Below are positions 34,236 to 46,345 of a stretch of 64,000 nucleotides of DNA, piece by piece; position 1 is the stretch's first letter, and the number at the start of each line of letters is the position of its first letter. The stretch lies in contig CM060978.1 of assembly GCA_030765065.1 (NCBI GenBank), positions 216,337,498-216,401,497 of the forward strand, read 5' to 3'. Position numbers and translations under genes: made by a program. The notes under the pieces were generated by a model. The model made no database searches. It was given only the letters and a program-made list of their open reading frames with translations, and had not been told where the DNA came from. The stretch comes from Deroplatys truncata (Eukaryota; Arthropoda; Insecta; Mantodea; Mantidae).

Positions 34236-34830
34236 ATCACGTACAGCTTTTTCACAATCTCTCTTCAAAAACATAGAGATATAAAGATATTGCTTCCGCC
34301 ACTACACATAAAATTGGGCTTGATGAAGCAATTTGTAAGGGCTCTACCACAGGATAGACCCTGCTTCAAGTACCTTTCCAAGAAATTTCCCTTCATTACA
34401 CAAGACAAATTAAAGGCTGGAATTTTTGTTGGTCCTCAAATAAAGAAATTGATGAAGGATGAAGATTTTGAGAAGACAATGAATGAGAGAGAAATAGAAG
34501 CATGGACCGCCTTCCGATCAGTTACTGAAAACTTCTTAGGCAATAACAAAGATCCTAATTACAAGGTCATTGTCGAAACAGTGTTGAAAAAGTTCCAGAA
34601 GATGGGTTGTAACATGAGTATAAAGATGCATTTTTTGCATTCACATATCGACTACATTCCAGAAAATCTGAGACATTATAGTGAAGAGCAGGGTGAACGT
34701 TTAAGGAAATGGAGAGGAGGTACCAGGGGAGATGGAATGAAACTATGATGGCCGACTACTGTTGGATGTTGAGGCGGGACAGTCATCTTCAAGGATCTGC
34801 AAAGAAGAGAAAGAGAAAGTTTGAAAAAAA
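34236..34830 (+). pseudogene. Fragment of a recurrent repeat-associated protein (LPPLHIKLGLMK type)
   Basis: The plus frame from about 34236 (open from before 34290) reads ILLPPLHIKLGLMKQFVRAL, then FKYLSKKFPFI, KAGIFVGPQIKKLMKDEDFE, FLGNNKDPNY and MGCNMSIKMHFLHSHIDYIP, EEQGER. After one frameshift near 34710 it continues MERRYQGRWNETMMADYCWM and ends near 34823 in a basic KKRKRKFEKN tail. I recognise this as the C-terminal half of a multicopy protein seen in arthropods and cnidarians, probably transposon-derived; I cannot name its superfamily. Conserved His residues (HFLHSH) suggest metal or nucleic acid handling, which is inference. The N-terminal half is absent; an intron boundary (tacag at 34240) is possible but unproven. 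Confidence 0.55.
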
Positions 34831-36257
34831 TTAAATGAAACACTTTGGCTTCTTGTTTTGTTAAAATGTAGTCAAAATAAATTAGGGGAGTTCTTGAGAG
34901 TATTCTTAAAATGTTTCTTGAATAAAAACTTACATTGTGTGAAATGATATTTGAATACTTTTCTACGTAATTAGTAAAATTTACTTTGTGTAAAAACCTG
35001 ACGTGATAGAAAAAAAAACGGAAGTTGTTTCTGGAATCAGCATAAAAACATGATTCAAGAACACATACTTTTAAGAAATCATCTACAAAAAGTTTGGAAA
35101 TGCGGACTAGAGTAATCAATTAATGTAACTGTTTTGAATTTACTGAACCAACTGAATCGAGTATGTCAAACAGAATCGCACATGTAAAAACCGCTCTGTA
35201 AAATATGTCTAATGTCAGGGGGGGCAGATAATGTCCTTTGAAGCAAAAGAAGTGCTGACAGCTGTTGCCGTCTGAGAAACGGCTATAGGAATTTGAAGGC
35301 TATTTGTATCTTAAGTCTAAAGAAGGACCATTAAGCCTTGGAATGGGAATGAATGAACAAATTAAAACACTGCATAAAACGGTTCAAGAGTAGCTATCCA
35401 GATACTTAGGTACTAGTCAAATGGTACTATGTAAATGTTTAAAGTTGAGTTTTCGAGCTGGAAAATATCTAGTTTGTCCAGGTTTGCTCTGCCTAGCTAT
35501 CCGGAGGACCTATGTCGAATCTTAGTTGCAGAGAGCTTCCTTGGTGAGGTCGTCCGGAGTTTTCCTGTATCCTAAGAGCAACTGCTGTTAACTCTGAGGT
35601 CTCTTGGACGGAACTCATTTTAAGACTCATTAACCATCGCTTCATTAATGGTTTTTTTAAGCTGAGATTACATAAGGCACCTCAAACACCTGATTTCCCT
35701 CCCATTTGAGGAATATTATTGTAGACTAAGAATATTTTCAGGATTTTATTGTTATAAAATATAATTATGGGGGGTACAAACATTTAAACATCCTATAAAC
35801 CACTCTGCCAGCTGTGACGATTCTTACACTGTTGCAGTCCTTTCTCAGTTCCCGTATTGTAACGGTATAAACATAAATGTGTTTAAATGTGTTATAATTC
35901 TTGAATCAGAAGCACCATCTCATATTGGAATTTCAAATGGGTTTCGAACAGCTGTTGTGTTCCTTTATTGCGAATGTAGCTGCAGTGTGTCACAGCATTT
36001 TACATTTAAGATATACAACAGGGATTAATGAAAGTAAATACAAATACACCTGAGCAGCTGGTTTGAGAATAAAGGTCTTTGGCTTAGAGAAAATTAAAGA
36101 TTTCTATAAGCTTTGTCAGCCATTATATAAAGCGTCTCAATGGATATGTCACGCTTAAATAAGCTATAATCTTGCATGCATAAGTGCTTTAAAACTCAGT
36201 ATATTCAGTGGTTCCTGGAGGAAGGCAAATTTTCATCGCTTCAGTGGTTTTCACATA
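34831..36257. other. Unassigned region
   Basis: No supported gene or repeat. A G-rich patch (gtcaggggggg) lies at 35215. Confidence 0.3.
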
Positions 36258-37388
36258 GGGGAAAGGTCCCTAATTTGAACCGCCTCTTAAATTGAACCGC
36301 TCCGATATTTTCCAAACTTAGACAGATAGCACCATAATCCTAGCAGAAGGATAACGTATACCGCTATGAATGCTTGGAGTTGTTGACTTTGCATTCTGAG
36401 CTGTGGTTTCAATTGTATGAAGTGTTGTGTGTTTTTGGTGCTTCAGAAGTAATATTTGACTGATCTAGCTAAGCTTATACGATCAATTAGATAAGTTTGA
36501 GATGATCTATATATATATATATTACATGTTATGAAGTGTTTATTTAACAACAATATTCATGCAAACGTTTTTTCAAGCAGCGTCTCTCCTTGTCATATAG
36601 ATGCTAAAGCTTCCAAAATGGCGTGGCTCGTAAATTGAACCACTGTTTGAACCCTATATTGAACTGGTCCAGTTTAGGAAACCTATTGAAGTTCTAGGAT
36701 TGCTCAACTGCGAATAGTAATATCGTGTGAATAAATGTCCATATAATATGCTAAGTTAAAAAAATCATGTTAAAAACAGTGGATGACATGAATATGTGAA
36801 TTGTTTGAAATGGACATGATCCAGTGTATGAGTTGTAGCATATGGCTTCACCAAAAGTATGCAAAAGTTAGTTTCAAGAAGAAAGTGGTTTTTTGTGAAG
36901 ACTGTGTATAATTGGACTCTTTTATATGAGGGTAAAAATTAGTAATAACTCTATATTTGCAAATAATACCTATTCTAAAAATCAAGTGATTGCTATTATA
37001 TAAAAATTCAAAATGTTCAAGGAAATTGCTCTTCTTATCACAATTTTGGACACTACTTTTATTGCTGATAACATATTTGTTTTTAATGTAAAATAAAATA
37101 TGTGTATTTTGTATTACTAAAAATACTTTTATACTTAGAAGTATGTGGTTCATTTTAAAACACGGGTGGTTCAATTTAAGGACCACGTTCCTAATTTGAA
37201 CCGATTTACACCATCTCACTGTTTAAATGTTATTTAATTGATAATTTTATTAATTTTAAATTTGTTGAGGATATTTATAGCACAAGGATTTGTCACTTTA
37301 ACGCTTGTGTTTCTGAAAATTTTGATTTGAAGTTATAATTATTATTTACTATTTAGGCTCAAATGGTTCAATATAGGAACCTTTCCCC
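36258..37388. mobile_element. Non-autonomous element with inverted repeats and TA duplication
   Basis: Left end ggggaaaggtccctaatttg (36258) and right end, in reverse, ggggaaaggttcctatattg, both followed by aacc and flanked by TA. 1131 bp. The core motif ttgaacc recurs in both orientations at least six times (36276-36300, 36635-36665, 37170-37200, 37360). No transposase coding found; a minus frame of 123 codons (36848-37219) looks non-coding. Confidence 0.75.
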
Positions 37389-37390
37389 TA

Positions 37391-37960
37391 CTTTAAGTCC
37401 CAAAAAATGCATTATGCCAACTGCCGCGAGAGCTCAGATACTTGGTGATACACGAGAGACCAGCAAAGCTTGTAAAACAGAAATACATGAGCTTAAACAT
37501 CTTGATCAAAGCAAGCATTTATTATACTACAGTTATTTTCTCAACTCTATAAGAAGTTTCTAGAAACATAAAAACAATTTGGTTTAACAAAGAAGTTTGA
37601 TTTTATCCCGTTGGCTAAGTTATTTTCTCAGAAAATCATCATGAGACCTAATTTAGACCAGAAAAAAGTAGAACGAGGTGTACAACATCCAGTCACAGGA
37701 TCGTTTTGTCTTTGAAACACTGTAACCACTTATGTACGTTTTTAAGAGCATCTTGTGGACTAATGGAGGAGCCAGACGACAGAACATTTAAGAAAACATT
37801 TTCAGAAGAATGAATCACGTCCCACACTTCTAATAAATCAATGGTACACATCCTCTCCTCTAAAGTTTTGTGGGTTCTAGTGTCACCAGGTCTGATATCA
37901 GCAGATACTTTTCCATGGGACTCTCTTAGTGAAAGAACTTACAGAAAGAGCTTAAATAAT
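37391..37960. other. Unassigned region
   Basis: No recognised gene; the short open frames lack any motif. Confidence 0.3.
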
Positions 37961-37963
37961 CGA

Positions 37964-38165
37964 CTTGGGTGGCCGAGCTTGTTAAAGCACAGACTCGTAC
38001 GCGGGAGATCCGCGGCTCAAGTCCAGTTATGACCGTCCTCACTGACCAGGTTTCTCCAGGTTTTTCTCAGTCCTCATAACTGGCAAATGCCGGGGAGGTA
38101 TATACCTTAAGCTTAGGTATGGAACATTCTTTTACCCAATTTTCTTTCTGAAACTTAAAAGAAAG
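37964..38165 (+). mobile_element. tRNA-derived SINE
   Basis: Head with A box tggccgagcttgttaaag and B box cggctcaagtcc, then a body with gtttctccaggtttttctca and ggcaaatgccggggaggta, shared in type with the SINE at 22296. The tail is not clear. Confidence 0.7.
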
Positions 38166-38250
38166 TTTCCATGTCATATATCATCAGTGTCCACCGCCTG
38201 TGGTGCCATATACAGTAAGCACGTGAGTTAAACATTACAAGAATAAAAAA

Positions 38251-39084
38251 TATGATGTGTTACACTCACATGACTTTCTCTACTCTTGTAAAAACTATTT
38301 TTACAAACCGTTATTCTCCATATGCTTCATGTTAATCGAGATATCGAGATGTTAATCTTAGTGCTAATTTTCTTGTAGATGCAAGGGGAATTGGTAGGCT
38401 TTAAGCTATAGTCAAATATTTTAAGAGCTGGTTGCTATGTCGAGTATTCCATTCTCTTTGCATTACCATGACAAAAAAAAATGAATAACAAATTCACATT
38501 TGAGAAAAAGTAAAGTATTGGAAAATATAAGGGAATAACAAGCAATATTTTGAAAATAGTTCACTCAACAAAAAAAATGTATATGACATAAAATGTGTAT
38601 TTTAACGCGATCTACATTTTTTGGGCAGTAAAATTTTGTCTATCTCTTATGGTTTACCAGTTATGCAAAAGTCGTTCACAATGAAGAATACTTTTGGAGA
38701 CATTTCCAGAAAATTCGAGATATACATTTCATTTTTCATGAAAATATCTTAAGCATATGATATTTTAATCAAAATCATTAGAGACATTTTTGAGAAAATT
38801 AAAATTTTCGAAAAAATTTTCCATGAAAAGGGTACTCTGGGGTGGGGGGATTTTCTTGGAAACCTTCTTCTCTGGAAGATACTGTACCTAAATACCAAGT
38901 TTGGTGTTTATACTGTTCGTTTCTGAGTTATGCTGTTCACAGACACACACGGACATGTTTCCAAAAATGCTGTTTTTATTCAGTGGGTCTCAAAACATAT
39001 ATTTCCGTTGAAATCTCGGTATCGAATTTTTGGGTGGAATACAATACTTCCTCTACTTACTATACGTAGTAGAGAAAGTAAAAA
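38251..39084 (-). mobile_element. Family H, full-length copy
   Basis: End B tatgatgtgttacactcaca to end A tacgtagtagagaaagta. The microsatellite is reduced to a few CA units (38940-38950). Confidence 0.9.
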
Positions 39085-40076
39085 TACCTAAATAAACAAT
39101 ATCGACGTAGACATGTTGAGGCGTATGTTAATCAGAGTGTGTAACAGGCAACAACGTCTCTTAGGACGAGGGGTGGGTCTTCTAGAAAACCTCGTATTTC
39201 TAGGTTATTTTTTCCATACACAATCTCTTATTTACATAATTACATCAGTAGTTTATTACTTAGTCCAACAACAGAACCGCTTAAAACGTGGGATATCACA
39301 GTAAAACACTCCTATTAATTATTTCAATTCTGCACGGGATATTTCAGCATGTCAAGAGTAGAATACAAAACAGAATAATAGAATATTAGAGACCGCCGAG
39401 AGGCACGACACAGATTGCTCAATGCAGCAATAAACCAAGAAAGAGGGGTGACGTGAGAGACAATAAAAGTAGTTACACACAGTGGTGAAAGTGAAATCAC
39501 AGGAAAGTAAATCGCCCGTGTGAGAAGGGTCGTAAATATAACAGACAAAATAACATTTTACAGAAGACGGTCCTCATGGAACCACCTGGAGATTTCTCAA
39601 TCACGAAATCAGTGGATGATTAATGCTTTCCATTAATGTGAAACATTGAGCGTGAACTTTGTACGTTTCTGATTCAAATGCTTCCAAAACCAAGCAATAG
39701 CGACATTGGTAACGGATTAAGGAATTTATACGTCAGAAGAAAAAGTCTAAAGGAACCCATGATAAATTACGGCAATCAGGGGGCATGTTCGACAAAGCAA
39801 GCATTTGGAATTCAGAACATTTACGAGAGAAACTTACTCCTTCCAGTAAATTATTCGAATACGTTTTAGTTGTCAGTATTCAGAGGTGTTGCTGGACAGA
39901 GAAGTAGAAGGAAAAGCAGCGGCTAGCTAATATTGTAACTCGATACTGAATTTGTGATAACATTTCAAAAGAAAGCTTTTTAAAAGCGTTTCAAGGAAAA
40001 AATCCACAGACATAGTAGAGCAGGATTCAATGCGGTTTTACATTTCTGTTCATTTAAATACCCAAGCGCCTGTGGC
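39085..40076. other. Unassigned region
   Basis: Several open frames of 60-75 codons without recognisable motifs. Confidence 0.3.
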
Positions 40077-40885
40077 GAAGTATTGTATTCCACCGAAAAA
40101 TTCGATACCGAGATTTCAGCGGAAATATGTTTTGAGTCCCCTGAATTAAAAAAAACGCATTTTTGGAAACATGTCCCTGTGTGTGTCGGTCTGTGAACAG
40201 CATACCTCAGAAACGAACAGTTGAATAAATACCAAACTTGGTATTTAGGTTCAGTATCTTCCAGAGATGCGACACGAAGGTTTTCAAGAAAATCCTCCTA
40301 CCCCAGATTACCCTTTACATGGAACATTTTTCGAAAATTTTAATTTTCTCAAAAACGGCTTTAACGATTTTGATTAAAATATCATATGTTTAAGATAATG
40401 TCATGAGAAATGAAATGTATATCTCGAATTTTCTGGGAATGTCTCCAAAAGTATTCTTCATTGTGAACGACTTTTGCATAACTGGTAAACCATAAGAGAT
40501 AGACAAAATTTTACTACACAAAGATGTAGATCGCGTTAAAATACACAATTTATATCGTATACATTTTTGTTGTTGAGTGAACCATTTTCGAGATATTGCT
40601 TGTTATTCCTTAAATTTTTCAATACTTATACGTTGTCTCAAATGGGGGTTAGTTATTCATTTTTTTGTCCTGGTAATGCAAAGAGAATAGAATAATTCAC
40701 ATAGCAACCAGCTCTTAAAATATTTGACTATCGCTTAAAGCCTACCAATTCTCCTTGTATCTATAAGAAAATTAGCAATAAGATTATCTCTAATCTTAAC
40801 ATGAAGCATATGGAGAATAAGCGTTTGTAAAAATAGTTTGTACAAGAGTATGGAAACTCATGTGAGTGTAACACATCAGATTTTT
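40077..40885 (+). mobile_element. Family H copy lacking the first 30 bp of end A
   Basis: Starts inside the family at gaagtattgtattccacc and runs to acatcagattttt. Confidence 0.85.
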
Positions 40886-41655
40886 CCACTTTACACTCCT
40901 CCCCATACTACAGTTTTTGTTTAATTTCTTTTCCAATTTCGCATACCGTCTTTGAAGTTTGATGAAGAGCTTTATTTATATCAAGCATAGTTTTGAATTT
41001 AGGATTTTCATAATTTAATACATGATTGATTTTTAGACAGTTACAATTGTTATGCACTTTATTTAAAGTTTTAATGCTACACAAAATTGAATCTTTGTTA
41101 TATTCGCGGAATAATATGCAAAATTAAAGCGTTTAGACTTTCCAAATTTTCGCCACGTCGGCATTTCATATTCCATTCGATTGTCATGCTTTGAAAATAG
41201 TTTTCTCGGAAAGTTAGATACATAGGAGCATGGAAACTAATTTTATCTACAATTCTTTTGAGCAAATATGTAATAAAATTTCAGCTATATGGATTGAAAT
41301 TTGTAGAAATTAAGAATTAACAATACCGAGTACCTTTAAAGATGTTATTGCAATGTGTAAACAATACTGGTAAAGTATAAAACTAATAGTGCAGTAGATT
41401 CAATAAATTACACGAATAGTTTCAAACTATAGAGCATCTATACTATTGTATCAAATGTACTCCTTGCTGCTTAATCCTTCACCTAGGCTAGAGAAGGTGT
41501 ATGTTGCTTTCGAATGTATTTAATAGTTCTGTAGGTAGTTTAATACTTTTAATTATTGTATTGACATGCTCTCATTAGGGGTGTCAACGTTTTATGGGTG
41601 TTAATTGTGTACATTTATATGCTCGTTAAAGAGCACTACAAAATCCTGTTTCGTC
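40886..41655. other. Unassigned AT-rich region
   Basis: No gene or recognised repeat. Confidence 0.3.
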
Positions 41656-41719
41656 TTTGGCCCGGACTCGGAAGTCTGGGTTCAAATCACATGGGCCGGC
41701 CTATCTGACTGGTATTTTT

Positions 41720-42636
41720 ACTTTCTCTACTACGTATAGTAAGTAGGGGAAGTATTGTATTCCACCCAAACATTCTATACCGAGATTTCACCGGAAATAT
41801 ATGTTTTGAGGCCCCCTGAATCCAAAAAAAAGCATTTTTGGAAACATGTCCGTGTGTGTGTCTGTGTGTGTGCCTGTGTGTCTGTCTGTGAACAGCATAA
41901 CTCAGAAACGAACAGTCGGATAAACACCAAACTTGGTATTTACGTTCACTATCTTCCAGAGATGCGACACGAAGGTTTTCAAGAAAATCCCCCTATCCCA
42001 GATTACCCTTTACATGGAACATTTTTCGAAAATTTTAATTTTCTCAAAAACGGCTCCAACGACTTTGATTAAAATATCATATGTTTAAGATATTTTTATG
42101 ACAAATAAAATGTATATCTTGAATTTTCTGGGAATGTCTCCAAAAGTATTCTTCATTGTGAACGACGTTTGCATAACTGGTAAACCATAAGAGATAGACA
42201 AAATTTTACTACACAAAAAATGTAGATCGCGTTAAAATACACAATTTATGTCATGTACATTTTTTTTTGTTGAGTGAACCATTTTCGAGATATTGCTTGT
42301 TACTCCTTTAAATTTGTCAATACTTATTTTCTCAAATGGGAATTCGTTACTCATTGTTTGGTCTTGGATATGCAAAGAGTATTAATCTGTGGCAAAGGGA
42401 ATGGTGCTGTACCTCAACCAGCTATTAAGAGATATGTATGTGCTTAAAGACTACTGTATTTCTATATTGCCCTTGTAAATATATATTCCCCTTACATCTA
42501 CAACAAAATTAGCAATAAGATAGAGCCTGCAAATGTTTATCTCGATTAACATGAAGTAGATGGAGAATAAGCGTTTGTAAAAATAGTTTGTACAAGATTA
42601 GAGAAAGTCATATGAGTGTAACACATCAGATTTTTT
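41720..42636 (+). mobile_element. Family H, full-length copy, long subfamily
   Basis: End A actttctctactacgtatag, end B acatcagattttt. It has the alternative block attaatctgtggcaaaggga near 42382, shared with the copies at 45331 and 57129. Inserted at a T run of the SINE body. Confidence 0.9.
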
Positions 42637-42644
42637 CGTAGAGT

Positions 42645-42912
42645 TTTATTTGTGGACGCTCTTTAACTGCTTAGCGTTCCATTCTATATTGGGCGTGAAA
42701 GACCGGTAATTTTGCTCGGAGGCCTCTTTATCAAGCTTGAGGTTCTTTTACGTGCCGTAAATCTACGACCACCGGCTTTACTTCCTTTCCGAAGGAAGCC
42801 ATGCTAAGGATTTTATACCCGAAAAAAAAAAATCCATCGCCCTCCGCCGGGTTTGAACCCACTAACTCGGGAACTAGAGGCTAGCGTGGTAACTACTACA
42901 CCACGGAGGACG
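42645..42912 (-). mobile_element. tRNA-derived SINE, second family
   Basis: On the minus strand the head starts cctccgtggtgtagtagtta (A box region) and has the B box gggttcaaaccc at 42848-42860. Then come a T run, cgggtataaaatccttagca, gcttccttcggaaagg and the conserved tcgtagatttacggcacgta block known from insect SINEs. A long stretch between A and B boxes suggests descent from a tRNA with a variable arm. Confidence 0.75.
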
Positions 42913-43320
42913 ACGGGGTTTTTTGTCGTTTACCAGATTGGATATTTCATACCAAGACCCAAAGTTCCACCTTGGGTTAAAACAATAGTAAAAGTGAAAA
43001 TAGATGGTAATAGCGAATACTGTGCCATCTATCGACAGATAATTAAATCAGTTAGATTGAACCACATCCTAATGCCATCTGTCTGCACGTGTAGAAGCAG
43101 AGATACAGTTATCTGGCACTAAGGTTTCCGTGGACAAGTGTCGAAGCTGTCATCTGCCCGTCACGTATAGAAACAGAGGTACAGTTGCCTAGCACTAAGG
43201 CCTCTGTGGACGCGGATGGGACCTAGAAGACTAGTTGTCCGCCACACACCGTGGCTTGAGATATCCTTAACAGATCGTTGCGATATGACCACGTAGTTAA
43301 AGCGACGTAAACTAAATAAA

Positions 43321-43742
43321 TAGAAAACTATTTCCTGAATTTTCTAATACAAACTTCCGAAATTATTACCAGCTAGCTGTATGGGGAAAGAACAGGCTAT
43401 GTTCTAAACATAAGCTAAATAATAATAGGAAGCAGCAACAGCAGCTTTGTTTTTACCAGTACTATACTCTGACTTTTTGGTAATGACATTTTGATAACGT
43501 TTGATACCTCATCTCCATCCTTATTTTTGTTTGAATTAATGACACGATAAATAAAACTTATAGGTATGCATACCTATTTTGCATTTTCTATAAATGAGTG
43601 CTGAATTCTTTTCTTTCTTGTGATATTTCATAAGATAACGTAAAACATAATTCAAAAGTTTACTAAGGGAAACTCGCATATATCATTAGAATGAAAATGT
43701 ATGTATTGCGCCAATAGCAACTTTCGAAACGTTCACTATTGT
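43321..43742. other. Unassigned region
   Basis: No recognised element or gene. Confidence 0.3.
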
Positions 43743-43746
43743 AGGA

Positions 43747-44710
43747 TGAAGAAGTTAGTTTCTGGCCCACGTATGGAAGCCAATTTCACGTAGTTATTTT
43801 GTTGTATTGTAGTTCAACTGTTGGGGAGCTGAACTTGAAGTAGTTGCAACCGCACGTATGGTACCCGGTAGCCTTCGTCCAAAAATTTAAAAAATATTAA
43901 CTTTGTAATTTGACCGTTTCTTTAAATATTATATGTTTATGTTTGCCTCGGCTGCGTCAGTATTATTGTTAGAGACATGGATTTCTTAGCAGGGAGGTGG
44001 TGCAACTGAAGAGTGTAGGCTTACACAGATTATAATTTTTAATTCACTCCTTTTTATTAATTCTTGACACGATTTTAATAACACTTCACTGATATAGAGA
44101 GCTGTAAGATTCTTTTATTAAATACTTGCACTTTTTAAACACATAAACTATTTTTCACACACAAAATACGTATTAAATTTCTCGAGGACGCGTCTCGCGT
44201 CCGATTAGGAACACTGTCAACAACCAACGCGTCCAGTTATGAGCACTGTCTACAAGCAGCTGACTTGATTTCAACCGCCTAAATTTGTAAATTTCTGTAT
44301 TTCAAGTCTCTGATTGGTTATTCCTAATCCAATAGAATACTTTTATTTAACTTAAGCTTTTTTATGGTCGTTGATTGGCTATTTTATAAACTGTCACAAA
44401 AATTACATTATTGTTGTTCCAAGAATGACTAGTAGCATTATTACACTGTCTTACTCATTATTGCCTCAAGGTTACCTCATTGTTAGCAACTTTTAACCTA
44501 TTATTCTCACAGCTCCTACATAATTAAATTACATAATACATTCAGATAACATTGTTACACATGTGTACAATAATATAAATATATAAAATGACTGCAATAT
44601 ACACTTTTTATATATTGCTACATACATATATTGCTTTAAGGCGGGCTGTTATTATATTTTATATTATATAACTTGACTGAAATCATTTAAGTGTTAAAAA
44701 TACTGCCTCA
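43747..44710 (-). mobile_element. Solo LTR, family L, 4-bp target duplication AGGA
   Basis: On the minus strand it starts TGAGGCAGTATTTTTAACAC and ends in TTCA. AGGA flanks at 43743-43746 and 44711-44714. Contains the tcctcgagaaatttaatacg block and the ggtagccttcg block shared with the other copies. 964 bp. Confidence 0.85.
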
Positions 44711-44714
44711 AGGA

Positions 44715-45330
44715 TTAAAGTTTCTCCTATTTAAGGGATGTATTTTAAGACGTTATTAAACTATGTATAACTGTGTATAAACTATATATTTTAGGCAGAC
44801 TCAGATACATTCATACTATATTTTAATGTCAGTAATGCCTGGCTAATAAGCCAAGTTGCCTAAAACAGGAGTCTTGGAATGTACCCACTTACAACTGTAT
44901 ATCTGAATGAAATGATGGTGAAACACAATTACATTAACTGTGTGTTACCGTTCTTCCACGACTCTGTGACAGGTTTAGAAAGTAAGGACGAAGATCTTGA
45001 ACTTATGTGAGGATAAAAACGTAATATGCTGTCAAGCTCACCTACTCAGTTACCTTTATTGGTCTCCCGCAACGGCACTGGAATAAGTTTATGATACCCT
45101 CAGGTTAAAGGTTTTATGTACAGTTGCACCATGGGGCGGTTAACTGATTGGCGTCCTCATACAAAGAAGCTTGTTAAGATTCTTCTAAAACTGAATAGAA
45201 AAACATCAAAACCAATAAGACAATGGAGATTATAAACTCATAAGATTCTTCCATAACTGAAGAAAGAAAAATATCAACATCAAAAGGACATTAACAGTTT
45301 ACCATTTCCTGAGTCCAAAAAAAAAAAATA
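44715..45330. other. Unassigned region with a weak 64-bp tandem duplication
   Basis: taagattcttc...actgaa...gaaaaa...atcaa appears twice at 45174-45300 with moderate divergence. No gene seen. Confidence 0.35.
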
Positions 45331-46270
45331 TCTGTGCGTTACACTCACATGCCTTTCTCTACTCTTGTACAAACTATTTTTACAAACTCTTATTCTCCAT
45401 TTCTCATTTCATATTAATAAACATTTGCAGAAACGATCTTTTGACGTGCAAAGAGAATTACATTTTACACATAGCGACCAGTTCTAAAAATATTTGACTA
45501 TCGCTTAAGGCGTACAATGTTCCCCTTGTTTTGTATTTGCAGTGGCCTTTAAGCATATACATATATCTTAATAGCTGGTTGCTATGTGCAGTACCATTCC
45601 CTTTCCCACAGATTAATACTCTTTGCATATCCAAGACAAAAAAAATGAATAACGAATTCCCATTTGAGAAAATAAGTATTGAAAAATTTAAGGGAATAAC
45701 AAGCAATATCTCGAAAATGGTTCACTCAACAAAAAAAATGTATATGACATAAATTGTGTATTTTAACGCGATCTACATTTTTTGTGTAGTAAAATTCTGT
45801 CTATCTCTTATGGTTTACCAGTTATGCAAAAGTCGTTCACAATAAAGAATACTTTTGGAGAGATTCCCAGAAAATTCGAGATATACATTTCATTTGTCAT
45901 AAAAATATCTTGAGCATATGATATTTTAATCAAAATCGTTAGAGCCATTTTTGAGAAAATTAAAATTTTCGAAAAATGTTCCATGTAAAGGATAATCTGG
46001 GGTGGGGGGATTTTCTTGAAAACCTTCGTGTCGCATCTCTGGAAGATACTGAACCTAAATTCCAAGTTTGGTGTTTATCCGACTGTTCGTTTCGGAGTTA
46101 TGCTGTTCACAGACACACAGACACAGACACACACACACACGGACATGTTTCCAAAAATGCTTTTTTGGATTCAGGAGGCCTCAAAACATGTATTTCCGGT
46201 GAAATCTTGGTATCGAATTTTTGGGTGGAATGCAATACTTCCTACTTACTATACGTAGTAGAGAATGTAA
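45331..46270 (-). mobile_element. Family H, full-length copy, composite subfamily
   Basis: End B tctgtgcgttacactcacat to end A tacgtagtagagaatgta. Between 45435 and 45610 it contains both alternative B-side segments, one of them in reverse orientation relative to the rest. Confidence 0.85.
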
Positions 46271-46345
46271 TACTTTCTCTAGTGCTTACCTATAGTAAGT
46301 AGGAAGTATTGCATTCCACCCAAAAATTCGATACCAAGATTTCAC
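46199..46345. repeat. 55-bp perfect inverted repeat at a head-to-head family H junction
   Basis: Arms 46199-46253 and 46291-46345 are exact reverse complements separated by 37 bp. They share variants not seen in other copies (atcttggtatcg, acttcctactt). Confidence 0.95.

Larger units (their letters stand above)
41656..43320 (+). mobile_element. tRNA-derived SINE broken by two later insertions
   Basis: The B box part (gggttcaaatcacatgggcc) and start of the body are at 41656-41719. The body resumes at about 42915 (tttaccagattggatatttc) and ends near 43320 (gttaaagcgacgtaaactaa), matching the copy at 22296. Family H (41720-42636) and a second SINE (42645-42912) lie between. The A box part is missing. 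Confidence 0.75.

Noticed and set aside
36848..37219. 123-codon minus frame as a protein gene
   Set aside because: It reads through the inverted-repeat region of a non-autonomous element, is AT-driven and has no motif.
42840..42912. Functional tRNA gene on the minus strand
   Set aside because: It continues into a conserved SINE body, and the A-B box distance is unusual for a standard tRNA.
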